Source: DASQUK01 sp963717085 | GTDB lineage: Bacteria; Actinomycetota; Acidimicrobiia; Acidimicrobiales; VFJN01 | Assembly: GCA_963717085.1 (NCBI GenBank) | Contig: CAVQVM010000013.1 | Coordinates: 62,001 to 126,000 of the forward strand | Length of the DNA: 64,000 bases | Direction: 5' to 3' | Shown here: piece by piece, positions 52,020 through 62,205 of the stretch | How positions within the stretch are numbered: position 1 is the stretch's first letter | How the letters are laid out: every line of letters begins with the position of its first letter | Notes under the pieces: model-generated | The model's input: only the letters and a program-made list of their open reading frames with translations | The model's database searches: none | Told to the model about the DNA's origin: nothing | Made by a program: the position numbers and the translations under genes

Positions 52020-53260
52020 CTACGAGCCGATCCCTGCCGACTTGCACGCGGACGCCAGCGATCCGGCGCACAGAGATCCGCCGCGTTCAGCGAAGTTGTC
52101 CTTGACCACCGTGTCCTTCATGTTGGCGGCGGTGACCGACACGGGCGTCGAGCAGCACCGATGGGACATCGGTCTGCTGGTTGTTCGTGGTGCCGTTCAC
52201 GAGTGACTTCGGCGGCGTCTCGCCGGCACGGACGAACAGCGCGACCGCCGCTGCGGCCTGCGCCTCGGTGTAGATCGGCTTGTACACCGACATGCACTGG
52301 TAGACCGGCGAGGACGTTCTGCAGTCCGACCAGCGTTGCGTCCTGGCCCGTCGTAGGGATGGTCTTGGCGGGATCTTGTCGGTCTTCAGAACGGAGATCA
52401 CCGAGTTCGCAAGCGTGTCGTTGGCCGTGACCACCGCGTTGATGTTCGGGTGGGCCGTGAACTGCTGCTGGAAGTTCGTCAGAGGCCTTCTCGGCTGTCC
52501 CAGGTACCGGCCGGCTCACCGACCTTCACGTACGCCCCGTCGTCGAACTGTGGCTTCAGACGCCGAGTTGTAGCCCTGCGCGAACAGCGTCGCGTTGTTG
52601 TCGGTCGGGTCGCCGTCCATCTCGAGGACCTCTGGCTTCTGCGACGTTCCACTGCTTCACGCAGTCGACCAGGCCCTGACCGATCTTCTCGCCGACGACA
52701 ACGTTGTCGAAGCTGACGTAGTACGCCGACGAAGACCCGTTCAACGTGAGCCGGTCGTAGTCGATCGATCTGCGACGCCCTTGGACTGAGCGTCCTTTCG
52801 ATGGCTGCGCCACTACCCGAATCGAGGGCGTCGACGACCAGAACGCTCGCACCATTGGTGATGGCGGCGTCGGCCTGGGTCTGCATCGTGCTGGTGCTGC
52901 CTTGAGCGTTCTGGATGATGAAGTCGCTCTTGCTCAGCCCGGCGGCTTCGAAGGCTTGCGCTAGGAACGGGGCTGTCATACGCGACGTAGCGCGATGACT
53001 GAGGTGTCGGGCAGTAGCACCGCAACCTTGCCCTTGCCTCGGCCGGCGAGGTCTTTGAGCTTCCCATCGCGGAGAAGTCGCTAGTGAAGTCGGCTGGCGA
53101 GATGGAAGTTGCTCTGCTATTGCGATAGCGTTAGAGGAAGAGCTGCTGCTGCTGTTGCTGCAAGCAGCTGCGCTAAATGTAAAGAGGGTGGCTGTCTAGA
53201 CTGCTGCTATGTGCTACAGAGTTAGGCGAATGTGATCTACTGTGTCTAGGAAGTGTACGA
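52020..53260 (-). pseudogene. Sugar-binding lipoprotein (XylF-like), heavily frameshifted
   Basis: In successive frames the - strand gives a lipobox-like TLFTFSAAACSNSSSS, then VAYDSPFLAQAFEAAGLSKS-like pieces, IQNAQGSTSTMQTQADAAIT, NGASVLVVDALDSGSGAAIE, IDYDRLTLNGSSSAYYVSFD, VVTANDTLANSVISVLKTDK, QDATLVGLQNVLAGYQCMSV and PIYTEAQAAAAVALFVRAGE, ending ACKSAGIGS. Put together it is a complete periplasmic-binding protein of the xylose type of about 390 residues, broken by roughly ten frame changes. The first 150 bp are unusually AT-rich. Full-length order with only small indels suggests error-prone sequence or very recent decay. Confidence 0.75.
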
Positions 53261-53313
53261 GCGGTCGGCACCGACGTAATTGCCTGGCATCTCCGTCTCG
53301 CCGACATTGCGCA

Positions 53314-53602
53314 CTATGCGGCGTTCCGGGTCTCAGGCCGGACCACGAGGCGGCTGTGCTTGTCGATGAGGACGACCACCTGTGCAACGTCGTCGATCAG
53401 CAACACGGATCGATCGCGCGAGGGCGGCCTGGGCTGCGTCGGCGAGCATCTCGATGGTGAGACCGAATACATGCACGCCCATGGAGCCGCTCTCCTCGAC
53501 TTGGTGTCCTGCGTCGGTAACGCTTTCTCGGACGATCGCGCCACGGCGGGTCCATGTCTTCGAAGGCACCCACCATCTCGGGCTCAAGCCACCGGGGCTC
53601 AC
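53314..53602 (-). pseudogene. Paralogue of the ORF at 47148-47366, frameshifted
   Basis: SMGVHVFGLTIEMLADAAQA ALA in one frame is followed after a shift near 53410 by RSVLLIDDVAQVVVLIDKHS RLVVRP in the other. These align in order with the 72-residue protein at 47148 (FGLTVAALADASHAAR; LVDDAAHVIVVVDQQGRVTMRP). No function known. It lies between the sugar-binding protein gene and the LuxR pseudogene. Confidence 0.5.
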
Positions 53603-53869
53603 GATGTTCCGGCTAGCTTCAATGCGCCCGCCACACGGCGAGGCGATCCTGGGGAGAGCGGCTCCGGTCGCCAGATCATGGCGCTGCGCGCTCTGATCGT
53701 TGGGCGAAGGCGATGGCTGCGTCGGCCACGCCGATCGAAGGTGCCACCGCCGGGCGCTGGACGGCGCCCGCCGAGGCAGGCGTTCGGTGCTCGCGAACCG
53801 GGCCGACGAGCGAGCCTGTGCGGCAGCGGGACATCCCAGCGTTGGGATCTCGCTACCTGGCGCCTCACC

Positions 53870-56624
53870 TCATAGGGCGAGCGCCTCGGACAACTGGCGG
53901 CGCGGTCGATGCTGAGCTTGTCGAAGACTTTGCGCAGGTGGTACTCGACGGTGCGGGCGCTGATGAAGAGCTCGGCGCCGATCTGCACGTTGGACCGACC
54001 GTCTTGGGCCAGGGCGGCAACCTGGTTCTCCCGCGGTGTGAGCTCGTTGGCGTCGTCGGCGGTCCGTCACCCGCGGGCGCCGGTGGCGAGCAGTTCGTCG
54101 GCGGCCCGGCGGGCGAACGCGGCCGCGCCCATCTCCGAGAACAGCTGGTGGGCTGCGCGGAGCTAGGGGCGGGCATCGAGCCGCCGGCGTCTCCTGCGGA
54201 GCCATTCCCCGTAGAGGAGGTGGGCGCGGGCCAGTTCGGGCAGGGCTCGGCTGCGACTGAGCCGCTCGATGGCGGTGCGGTACTGCTTGTCTGCGTCGTC
54301 ACCGTCGCTGATGACCGCCCGTGCTCGTGCCTGGATGCTCAGGGCTCACTCGGTGCCGGCTGCGCGTGCCTGCGCGCGAGGCGCTCGTACGCGGCGACGG
54401 CAGTATCGGGCTCACCGGTGCGGGCGGCGGCGTCGACGAGCTCGGCCAGCACACGGCGAGCCGACGTCGTCGTGCTCGCAGGCGCCGGGCGGCGGCGAAG
54501 GCGTCTTGGTAGTGGCTGAGGCCGTTGTGGAGCACCGCTGCCGCAGCGCAGGCGGTGTGTGGGAGCTGGTGGCCGTCGGGTGGGATCGCGGTGCTCATCC
54601 GTCTCGCCGGCACGAGCTCGGCGAACTCGGCCTCCGCTCCCCGCCAGGCGGCGAGCATCAACGAGCCGGAGGGAGCCGGGGCCTGCCCGGTCAAGACGCA
54701 GACCCTGCGGGCCTCGTCGACGAGACTGGTCGCAGCGTCGAGGTCACCAGCATGGACGTACACGGTGGCGAGGTGATCGAGGGCGAGGGACAGCTCCATG
54801 AGCGCACCGGCCTCGCGGGCTAGTCGGACTCGGCGGGACGCGAGCTCGAGCGCGGCTTGGTCGTCCGCCACGACGGCCGCGGCACGCGACGCCAGCCCGA
54901 GCCAGCGGGGATTCTCGCGTCGCGACGCCGCTTCCACCGCCCGCCGCAGGGTCCCCATCGCCGCCGCGTGCCCTTCGGTGAACAACCGGACCCAGCCGTC
55001 GAACAGCAGCTGGGCGACTGAGGGAGACCTTCCCGGGACCGGAGCGCTGGCGGTGCTGGCCGCGGCGGCGATGGCGCTGGCGACGCCAGGACGGTCTGAC
55101 GCGACGGTCATCTCGAGCGCCTCGAGGTACAAGCCGTGGGCATGCCGAGGGTCGCCGGATCCCAGCGCCCACACGGCGTCGAGCAGGAGCTCGGACGGGT
55201 CGCCGTGCCCGGGTTGCGCGAACGCGAGCCGTGCCCTCAGCAGCGCGAGCCGGGCCGGGCCGATCCCGTCGAGTGGCCCCTCGCTCGCCAGCGTCAGGAG
55301 CTCGGAGGCGGCCACCAGCGAGCCCGCGTCGAGCTTCGCAACTGCTGCGGCCAGGGCGCGCCGGGCCCGCTGTGACCCTTCCGCTGTCAGACGCGCGGCG
55401 TGCGCAAGTAGGGCGGCCGACGCCGCCACTCCACCCCGGGCGGTCATGCGCCCGGCCGAGCGCTCCAGGTCGCTGGCAACCGCTTCGTCGGGCGCCGAGC
55501 GCGGCGAGCGCGCGATGCCACGTCGGGCGATCGGGATCGACCGCGGGGTCGCACGCGTCAGCGAGCGCCGCATGCACCCGTCGGCGCTCGTCGAGCCGCG
55601 CGTCGTGATAGACGACCGAGCGCATCCGCGGGTCATCGAACGTCACCCGCGATCCCACGCGGACCAGACCGAGCGATGCCGCGTCGTGCGCACTGGCGGG
55701 ATCGATTTCCAGCGCGGCAGCCGCTCGCAGCAGCACTGTCCGATCGCCCTCGGGCTCCGCGGCGGCGACCAGCATGAATCGTTCCGTCTGCTCCGGCGCG
55801 CCCGATAACACTTCCCGCATCCGCCGCGTGGTCGGGTCGGTCGGTGGCGGTATCGCGGGCAGACCGAACCCCCCGGCGAGCTGCTCGGCCATGACGCCGG
55901 TCGCCCCGATCAGCGCGCGTGGGTTGCCGCGGGACTCCGCCACGATGCGGTCACGGACCGGGGTGTCCAACGGCCCCGGCACCAGCGATGCGAGCAACGC
56001 CCGGGCCTCGGCGTCGGTGAGCGGACGCAACACCAGCTCGGGCAGCCCGGCGAGGTCATCCATCTGCTCAGCCACGGTGAACACCATGGCGATCCGCTCT
56101 GATGGCAGCCGACGAGCCACCAGGGCGAGTACCCGACGCGAAGGCTCGTCGAGCCGATCCGCGTCGTCGACAGCGCACACGAGTGGCCCGTCTGCGCTCA
56201 CGTAGGCAAACAGGCCCAGCACCGCCAAGCCGAGGAACAACATGTCGACCTGACCGCCGGAGTGGAGACCGAAAGCCGCCGCGAGCGCTTGGCGCTGCGG
56301 GGCCGGAAGCTGGTCCAGACGATCCAGCATCGGCGCGCAGAGCCGATGCAACCCCGCATACGCCAGGTCCCGCTCCGACTCCACACCTGCGACGCGCAGA
56401 GCGCGGAACTGCGTCGCCGACTTGATCGCGCACTCGACCAACGTGGTCTTCCCCGACCCCGCGGGCCCCCGCACCACAAGCGCCCGGCCGTCCCCACCGC
56501 CAACCACGCCAACGAGCCGCTCGAGCAGGGCTCGCTCGTCCCCGAGCCCAACGACACGATCCGACCGGTTGCCGGTGGACTCACCTCCATGAGCGTCGTG
56601 AGGTGGGGAGAGACACAACTCCAT
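53870..56624 (-). pseudogene. Large LuxR-family ATPase regulator, frameshifted
   Basis: From ATG 56624 (MELCLSPPHDAHGG) the frame encodes an AAA/STAND ATPase: Walker A VVRGPAGSGKTTLVECAIKS, Walker B PLVCAVDDADRLDEPSRRVL, and VFTVAEQMDDLAGLPELVLR. Near 55560 the frame shifts to a tetratricopeptide-like helical region (ARLAFAQPGHGDPSELLLDA, LALDHLATVYVHAGDLDAAT). More shifts near 54500-53900 lead to the C-terminal helix-turn-helix (LTPRENQVAALAQDGRSNVQ, ISARTVEYHLRKVFDKLSID, then RRQLSEALAL). Total length about 918 codons is exactly that of intact LuxR regulators of this type, so the damage is only indels. Divergent from the lipoprotein gene at 56911. Confidence 0.82.
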
Positions 56625-56910
56625 GCTGGACCCTCCCGACGCGATGCCCATACGAAGGACGATCGCGCAACAGGAGGCACATGTCGTCGCAGGCAGCCTC
56701 TACCCCGCACCCCAGCCACCGTCAGGTCCCGCCTACCGGGTGGCCCCCAGGTACATGGGCCGTTTGCGCACCGGAGCGTGGGTCCCCCGGCCCACACCCA
56801 CACCAGTCCGTGGTACCGGGGCATCGACTAGGGCCTCTCACCGGTGCGACGCGTGGCCGAGATCGCCAGCGTCGTGCGGGTACCAACGGCAACGGTTGAA
56901 AGGAGCAACG

Positions 56911-57456
56911 ATGGTTGGCACGAGATCGATGTCCACCCTTGTCTTGGGCGGGACTGTGGTCGCAGCGATGGTCCTCGGCGCCTGTGGCGGTGACGACGAC
57001 GACAGCAGCAGCAGCGGGAGCTCGGCGGGCAGTGCAAACACGTCCGCGGTCGTGGTCGAGCAGACCGACCTCGGCAAGATCCTGGCCGACGGGAAGGACC
57101 AGACGCTGTACCTGTTCCTGAAGGACAAGGGCACGACCAGCGAGTGCAGCGGTGGCTGCGCCGCGGCCTGGCCTCCGCTGACCGTGACCGGCTCACCGAC
57201 GGCGGGCAACGGGGCTGAGCAGTCGCTGGTGGGGACCACGAAACGGTCCGACGGAAAGTCACAGGTCACGTACAACGGTCATCCCGTTTACCGCTACTCC
57301 GGGGACCAGAATGCTGGTGACACGGCTGGCCAAGGGCTCATGGCGTTTGGCGCCAGCTGGTACGTCCTCTCACCGGCCGGAGACCAGATCACCGGCAGCG
57401 CCTCGACCTCCGGCAACAGCTCCGGCAGCAGCTCGGGTGGCGGCAATGGCTACTAG
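56911..57456 (+). CDS. Lipoprotein of the COG4315 (secreted repeat) family
   Basis: The start at 56911 follows GAAAGGAGCAACG. The 181-residue protein has a lipoprotein signal (LVLGGTVVAAMVLGAC, lipid attached to the Cys), an Asp/Ser linker (GGDDDDSSSSGSSAGSA), then the conserved domain LGKILADGKDQTLYLFLKDK, CSGGCAAAWPPLTVTGSP, LVGTTKRSDGKSQVTYNGHP VYRYSGDQNAGDTAGQG (two parts) and a glycine/serine tail. Two such repeats are present. The family binds or organises unknown ligands at the cell surface. Its stop overlaps the following membrane-protein start, so they form an operon. Confidence 0.9.
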   Translation: MVGTRSMSTLVLGGTVVAAMVLGACGGDDDDSSSSGSSAGSANTSAVVVEQTDLGKILADGKDQTLYLFLKDKGTTSECSGGCAAAWPPLTVTGSPTAGNGAEQSLVGTTKRSDGKSQVTYNGHPVYRYSGDQNAGDTAGQGLMAFGASWYVLSPAGDQITGSASTSGNSSGSSSGGGNGY

Positions 57457-57982
57457 CGTCTCGGCCCGGCCGTGGTGGCTCGGCACCGCAGCCGCCATGG
57501 TCCTGGCCGACGCCGCGTTTGCGCTGGGCGCCATCGCCCTGGCGGGCGAGGCCGCGGTTCACATCCAGCAGTACGCCTCGCTGGTCCACGGGGTGCGCTG
57601 GATCGGCCCCCTGTTCTTGGCCGACGCCGCCACGTGCATCGCTGTGGTCCTCGCCCTCGCCTATCGGCCCACCCGCCCGCTGGCGGCGCTGGTCGGGGTC
57701 GTGACGTCGGCGCTGGCGCTCGCCGGCCTCATCGTGAGCTACGGGCGAGAGGGTGGGCTGTTGGGCTGGTCCGAGGCCGGCTTTCGCACTGCGATCGTCC
57801 TCGCCGTGGTCGCCGAGCTCGCCGCCGTGGTCCTGCTGTCCACCGGACTCACAGCCACGACCGCATCCCCCCGGGACCCCCGTCACCCAACACCACGAGC
57901 ACCCCACGACCAACAGGCCCACGACGACGAGCTCCGCCACCCGTTCCCCTGGCCTGGGACGCAAAGCCGAACAACGGCATGA
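57446..57982 (+). CDS. Hypothetical membrane protein
   Basis: The 178-residue product begins at ATG 57446, inside the last codons of the lipoprotein gene. Four hydrophobic helices follow (LGTAAAMVLADAAFALGAIA, WIGPLFLADAATCIAVVLAL, LAALVGVVTSALALAGLIVS, FRTAIVLAVVAELAAVVLLS) and a polar tail rich in His, Pro and Asp. The pairing with a COG4315 lipoprotein is common in actinobacteria and suggests the two act together, for example as an anchor or redox partner. Function unknown. Confidence 0.85.
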   Translation: MATSVSARPWWLGTAAAMVLADAAFALGAIALAGEAAVHIQQYASLVHGVRWIGPLFLADAATCIAVVLALAYRPTRPLAALVGVVTSALALAGLIVSYGREGGLLGWSEAGFRTAIVLAVVAELAAVVLLSTGLTATTASPRDPRHPTPRAPHDQQAHDDELRHPFPWPGTQSRTTA

Positions 57983-58199
57983 CGACGTGTACTCGCCACC
58001 GGTCCACGGCCGACGAGATCCCGTGTCGGTGGCGACGTCACGGCGGTCGAGGAAGGTGATGACGGTGAGCACGCGACGGTGGTCGTCGACCGTCTCCGGT
58101 ACCTGCGGATAGCAGCAGGATCCCGACGTCGGGAAGGTAGCGTCGGATCGGCAGCGTGGCCTCGAGCCCCTCGGTCGAGCGCGACCCCCGCGCCGCAAG

Positions 58200-59645
58200 A
58201 TGATCGATCAGATTCGCCGTGCCGCGGGTCATCGGCTTTACTGCGGGCTGGTGGCGAGACGAGGGCTGGTTGCCCGGATGATCCTCGCGAGCGGGCTCCT
58301 CGCGGTGATCGTGGGAGGCGCCTTCGCGGTGATGCTCGCCGCCGTGGACAGGGAGCGGGACGCTTTGGATCTGTCCCGGCACTCCGAACGTGTGTTGGTG
58401 GCGGCCAGGACGCTCGAGCAGCTGGTCATCGACCTGGAGACGGGTGAGCGGGGCTTCCTGCTGACCGACGCCGAGCGCTTCCTCCAGCCGTGGACAGACG
58501 CCCAGGCCGCACTCCCGGACGCGACCAGGGAGCTGGAGCGGCTCGCCCGGGTACCGCGTCAGCACGCGCGAGCGGAGGCCATCGCCGTTGGCATCACCTC
58601 CTACCTGGAGGACTACTCGGTGCCGGTCGTGGAGGCGGCGCGGCGCGGCGACCCCGCCGCCACGAGCGTGGCCACCGCCGAGGAAGGGAGGCGGCGAGTC
58701 GACGCGGTGCGTGCCGAGTTCGACCAGCTCCGGAGGACGGAGCGTGCGCTGGCGGCGGAACGCCAGGACCGCGCCAACGCCGCCACCGACCGAGCCATCG
58801 CCGTGGCGCTCGGGGGGCTGCTGGGATCGATCCTGCTCATCCTGTTCGTGGGGACCTACCTGTCACGGGCGATCGTTCTGCCGGTGCAGCGGGCGGCGGC
58901 GATGGCCGGCCGAGTGGCCGGCGGTGACCTCGCGGTCCGCATTCCCGAGACCGGGGTGGGCGAGATCAGGGACCTGGAGCGGTCGTTCAACGCCATGGCG
59001 AGTTCGTTGGAGGTGGGCCGCGCCGAGCTCACCGCCTCCCGGGCCCGTGTGGTCGCCGCCGGCGACGAGGCGCGCCAGCGCATCGAGCGGGACCTCCACG
59101 ACGGCACGCAGCAGCGCCTGGTTTCGCTCGGACTCGACCTGCGGGCCGCGGATGCCATTGTGCCGCCAGGGTCCGACGAGCTGCGCGCCCAGCTGGCACG
59201 CACAGCCGACGGACTCGCGGCGGCGCTAGAGGACCTCCAGGAGGTCTCGCGAGGCATCCACCCCGCGATCCTCAGCAGGGGCGGCCTCGCGCCGGCGCTC
59301 AAGGCGCTGGGCCGCCGCTCGGCAGTGCCGGTCGAGCTCGACATTCGGGTCGACGGGCGGCTGCCTGAGTCCGTCGAGGTGGCCGTGTACTACGTCGTGT
59401 CCGAGGCGCTCACCAACGCGGCCAAGCATGCTGGCGCGTCGCTGGTACGCGTCGACCTCGAGGTGCCGGACTCGGTCCTCCGCTTAGCGGTGCGGGACGA
59501 CGGGGCCGGTGGCGCCGACCCCGGCCACGGGTCGGGGCTCGTCGGGCTGCGCGACCGGGTCGAGGCGATCGGCGGAGACCTGCAGCTCACGAGCCCGCCC
59601 GACGAGGGGACCTCGCTGCTCGTCACGATCCCCGTCCGCAGGTGA
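58200..59645 (+). CDS. Sensor histidine kinase with CHASE3 and HAMP domains
   Basis: The 481-residue kinase has a first helix (LVARMILASGLLAVIVGGAF), an extracellular CHASE3 domain with the diagnostic QLVIDLETGERGFLLTDAER, a second helix (VALGGLLGSILLILFVGTYL), then HAMP (RAAAMAGRVAGGDLAVRIPE). The phosphoacceptor is in DEARQRIERDLHDGTQQRLV. The HATPase domain contains VVSEALTNAAKHAGASLVRV, VRDDGAGG and GSGLVGLRDRVEAIGG. The RDLHDGTQQRL motif is the DesK/NarX-like HisKA_3 class. No response regulator gene is adjacent, so it is an orphan kinase. Confidence 0.93.
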   Translation: MIDQIRRAAGHRLYCGLVARRGLVARMILASGLLAVIVGGAFAVMLAAVDRERDALDLSRHSERVLVAARTLEQLVIDLETGERGFLLTDAERFLQPWTDAQAALPDATRELERLARVPRQHARAEAIAVGITSYLEDYSVPVVEAARRGDPAATSVATAEEGRRRVDAVRAEFDQLRRTERALAAERQDRANAATDRAIAVALGGLLGSILLILFVGTYLSRAIVLPVQRAAAMAGRVAGGDLAVRIPETGVGEIRDLERSFNAMASSLEVGRAELTASRARVVAAGDEARQRIERDLHDGTQQRLVSLGLDLRAADAIVPPGSDELRAQLARTADGLAAALEDLQEVSRGIHPAILSRGGLAPALKALGRRSAVPVELDIRVDGRLPESVEVAVYYVVSEALTNAAKHAGASLVRVDLEVPDSVLRLAVRDDGAGGADPGHGSGLVGLRDRVEAIGGDLQLTSPPDEGTSLLVTIPVRR

Positions 59646-59825
59646 CCTCGAGCGGCCCACCCGCTCGGCCCATCAGATCATCGGTCGATCGAGGCTGAGC
59701 GGAGCTTCGGATCTGAGCGGGGCGACACAGGTGCCACAACGCCAGCGACCGATGACTTCGCCGGGGCCGGTGGGTCCTACCTCTGGCGGGTCACGCGGAT
59801 GACGACGACGGAGACGACGAGTGAC

Positions 59826-60225
59826 ATGACCGACCAGAACGAACGTCGGGTGGTGGCCTGGGCCAGCGTGTCGATGGACGGCTTCACGAGCGGCCGTGGT
59901 GGCGTTGCGGAGAATCAGTGGCTCTACGAGCGCGCCGGCCAGGAGCAGACCGCCGCGGTACTTCGAGGGGATCTGGCGGGGCGCCGACACGGCGCTGCTC
60001 GGCCGAACGAACTACGAGGGCTTCTATTCCGTGTGGCCCGGCGTCACCCGTGATCCGGCCATGCCCGCGGCACCCGCGACCTCGGCGCCTGGATCGACGA
60101 CGTCGAGAAGGTCGTGTTCTCACACACGCTGACCGATGTCACCTGGTCGCATGCCCGGCTCGCCACCCGGCCGCTGAAGGACGAGGTGAAGGCGCTCAAG
60201 GCTGCCGCCGGTGACCCTGGCACGT
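59826..60225 (+). pseudogene. DHFR-like (RibD_C) protein, frameshifted and 3'-truncated
   Basis: The frame begins with RVVAWASVSMDGFTSGRGGV, then after a shift YFEGIWRGADTALLGRTNYE GFYSVWPGVTRDPA (two parts), then after a second shift LGAWIDDVEKVVFSHTLTDV and RPLKDEVKALKAAAGD. The expected C-terminal half with the G-G-G-K motif and GLVDE turn is absent. Related to but distinct from the intact gene at 47495. Not functional. Confidence 0.8.
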
Positions 60226-60313
60226 GTCCCGACAGCCGCGCCGGGTGCGCTGTCTCGGATCGGTTCGCCGACGTGGGCGACGTCGGCGAGGCCAGCTGGT
60301 GTCGGTGGGACCA

Positions 60314-61238
60314 TCACCATGCCCCTTGTGCGTACTGGGTCAGGATGACCAGGCGAGTCAGGTGGACACGCGAGTTGGTGCCGAGCTTGCGGAAGATCGA
60401 CCGCAGATGGAAGTCGACGGTGTGCGGGGACAGGAACAGGCGCTCCGCGGCCTCGCGGTTGGTGAGGCCCTCGGCGACGACGTGGGCGACGCTGCGCTCG
60501 GTATCGGTGAGGCTCGTCCAGCCGCACATCGTCCGCTCTTGCCTACGCCCTGAACGGTCGGCGCCCGCGACGACGGGCGTCAGTTGAAGGACGACCCCTG
60601 GTGCCCCGTCGTCGAGCACCGGCACGGCACGCACCGCCACAGCGCGGCCGCTGAGCAGGATTGTCATGACGTCGTCCTGCAGGCGGTCGCGTAGGCGGTC
60701 GGCAGCCTCGCGCAGCGCAGGTTCGTCGTCCGGGTCGACAAGCCGATCGGCGGCGGCATTGGGAATCAGCCGCCGTTCGGTAACGAGGACGAACGGGCCC
60801 TTGGCACCGCGCCGCTTCTTCAGGAACCGCCCGAGGGCCAGCCGTTCGGCAAGCGCCCCATCGTCGACCAGGCCTTGCTGGATCTCACGGACCGCGAGGG
60901 CGGCCAAAGGACGGATCAGCGGGTTCGCCTCGGCCCACGCAGGTCAGCGCAGGTTGATGGTGAGTGCGGAGGTCGGTGATCGGGGTCGCCGGCCCGGTCA
61001 CATCGGCGAAATCGGGGTGAACACCGAGCCATGGTTCGGCGACCCGGCGGTCCACCACGTGCCCGCCGGCATCGGACAGCACGATGCCAATCCCGGTTCC
61101 GGCAAGGTCGCTCGCGATCCGGTCCATGACCGGACGGGCGGCGCCGACGAGCCGGCCGCCGCCATTGGCGGCCGCAACCCCCACCCCCATGACCGTGGGC
61201 GGTGTCTCCGCCGCGAGGGATTGCGCTACCGAGCCCAT
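60314..61238 (-). pseudogene. GAF-LuxR family regulator, internally deleted and frameshifted
   Basis: The start (MGSVAQSLAAETPPTVMGVG) and VMDRIASDLAGTGIGIVLSD then VDRRVAEPWLGVHPDFADVT are the beginning of a GAF-domain regulator. Roughly 45 residues normally found before the ADVT/PITDPRT segment are missing, and another shift near 60900 precedes AALAVREIQQGLVDDGALAE. The C-terminal LuxR helix-turn-helix is intact (LTDTERSVAHVVAEGLTNRE, LSPHTVDFHLRSIFRKLGTN). The combination of a deletion and a shift makes it a true pseudogene, but the HTH-bearing 3' frame (60314-60907) could still be expressed. Confidence 0.75.
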
Positions 61239-61585
61239 CGAGTGACCCCTTTTCCATTGGGGACGATCTGACCTCGGACTCACGGTCGCGCTCGGCGAAC
61301 TCGCTGTCTTCGCTGGCAGCGGGAGTCTTGGCGCCCTGCTAGTGGGGCTTGGCCCTTCCTGCTAGCGGCAATGTCCGATCAGGCTTCGGCGTGCGATCGT
61401 GATGTCGACCTTTGGTGCCGTGTCAGGCCAACGTCGACTCCGGTACCGACCAACGGGATACCGCATCGACGACCGTGCAGCCTTGCCGGCGGCCGAGCAG
61501 CGACCGCATGTCCCTGAGGGTCTGCTCGAGCTTCACGACCAGAGCTCCGTCGCCGCCGTCGTCAGCGGGACGTGATGACGCGCGT

Positions 61586-61795
61586 TCAGGCCGCCCGCAG
61601 CGATCCGCGAGAGTCCCCAGGGTCCTGCCGCACGTCGGTGCCTTCGAGGTCGACATTGGGCAGAATTCGGCCGAGCCAGGCGGCGGGCAGCCACCACGAG
61701 CGGCGGCCGAGAAGTGCGAGCACGGCCGGCACAAACGTCATGCGGATGACGAAGGCGTCGACCGCGACGCCGAAGGCGATGGCCCGTCCGCCCAT
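61586..61795 (-). pseudogene. MMPL transporter C-terminal remnant
   Basis: The 69-codon piece GRAIAFGVAVDAFVIRMTFV PAVLALLGRRSWWLPAAWLG (two parts) is the last transmembrane helix and tail of an MMPL/RND transporter, closely resembling the corresponding region of the intact transporter at 11731 (AVLLDATLIRMLLVPATMEL). Nothing else of the gene is present. The 3' neighbour sequence to 61423 (VVKLEQTLRDMRSLLGRRQG) may be its tail. Confidence 0.65.
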
Positions 61796-62205
61796 TCGGT
61801 ACGGCGGCTCGCGGCTCGTAGCCTACGCACGCCTCACTGGCAGCTATGGGCGGGGGTCAGCCCTTCACAGCAAGAGGCGCCAGGCCGGGGCACACCCTTT
61901 CGTCCGTGCTCGCCGTGGTCGGCGAAGTCGAGACCAGAACCGCCGTCAGCGTTGGCCCAGTCGCCGGCGACGACGGTGCCGGGTGCTCGTCGACGATCCG
62001 GTACGAACCCGGACCGCCACCCGAAGGTCCGACACCATCCCGATGACAGTTGGGGTTCCTTGACGCCGCGGGCGATTGCCCCCGTGACATCCGTCAATGA
62101 CGAAGGACACCTGACGCCTGCGTCACCTGCGACCGACGGCTCCCGCCGGACGGCTCATCGTGGCGTTGCCGGGTGGCGGTCGCCCGGCACCGAGGAGGAC
62201 AGACC
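61796..62205. other. Gene-free stretch
   Basis: 410 bp between the MMPL remnant and the lipoprotein gene. Apart from the GAGGAGGACA ribosome site at the end I see no gene, repeat or hairpin; a lower-scoring open frame at 61834-62097 on the - strand looks like noise. Confidence 0.45.

Noticed and set aside
53128..53165. Possible CTG-type microsatellite
   Set aside because: The run of CTG/TTG is short and encodes the serine linker of a lipoprotein on the - strand, a normal feature of such genes.
61834..62097. 87-codon - strand frame upstream of the lipoprotein gene
   Set aside because: No family similarity, poor ribosome site, and composition typical of non-coding high-GC DNA.
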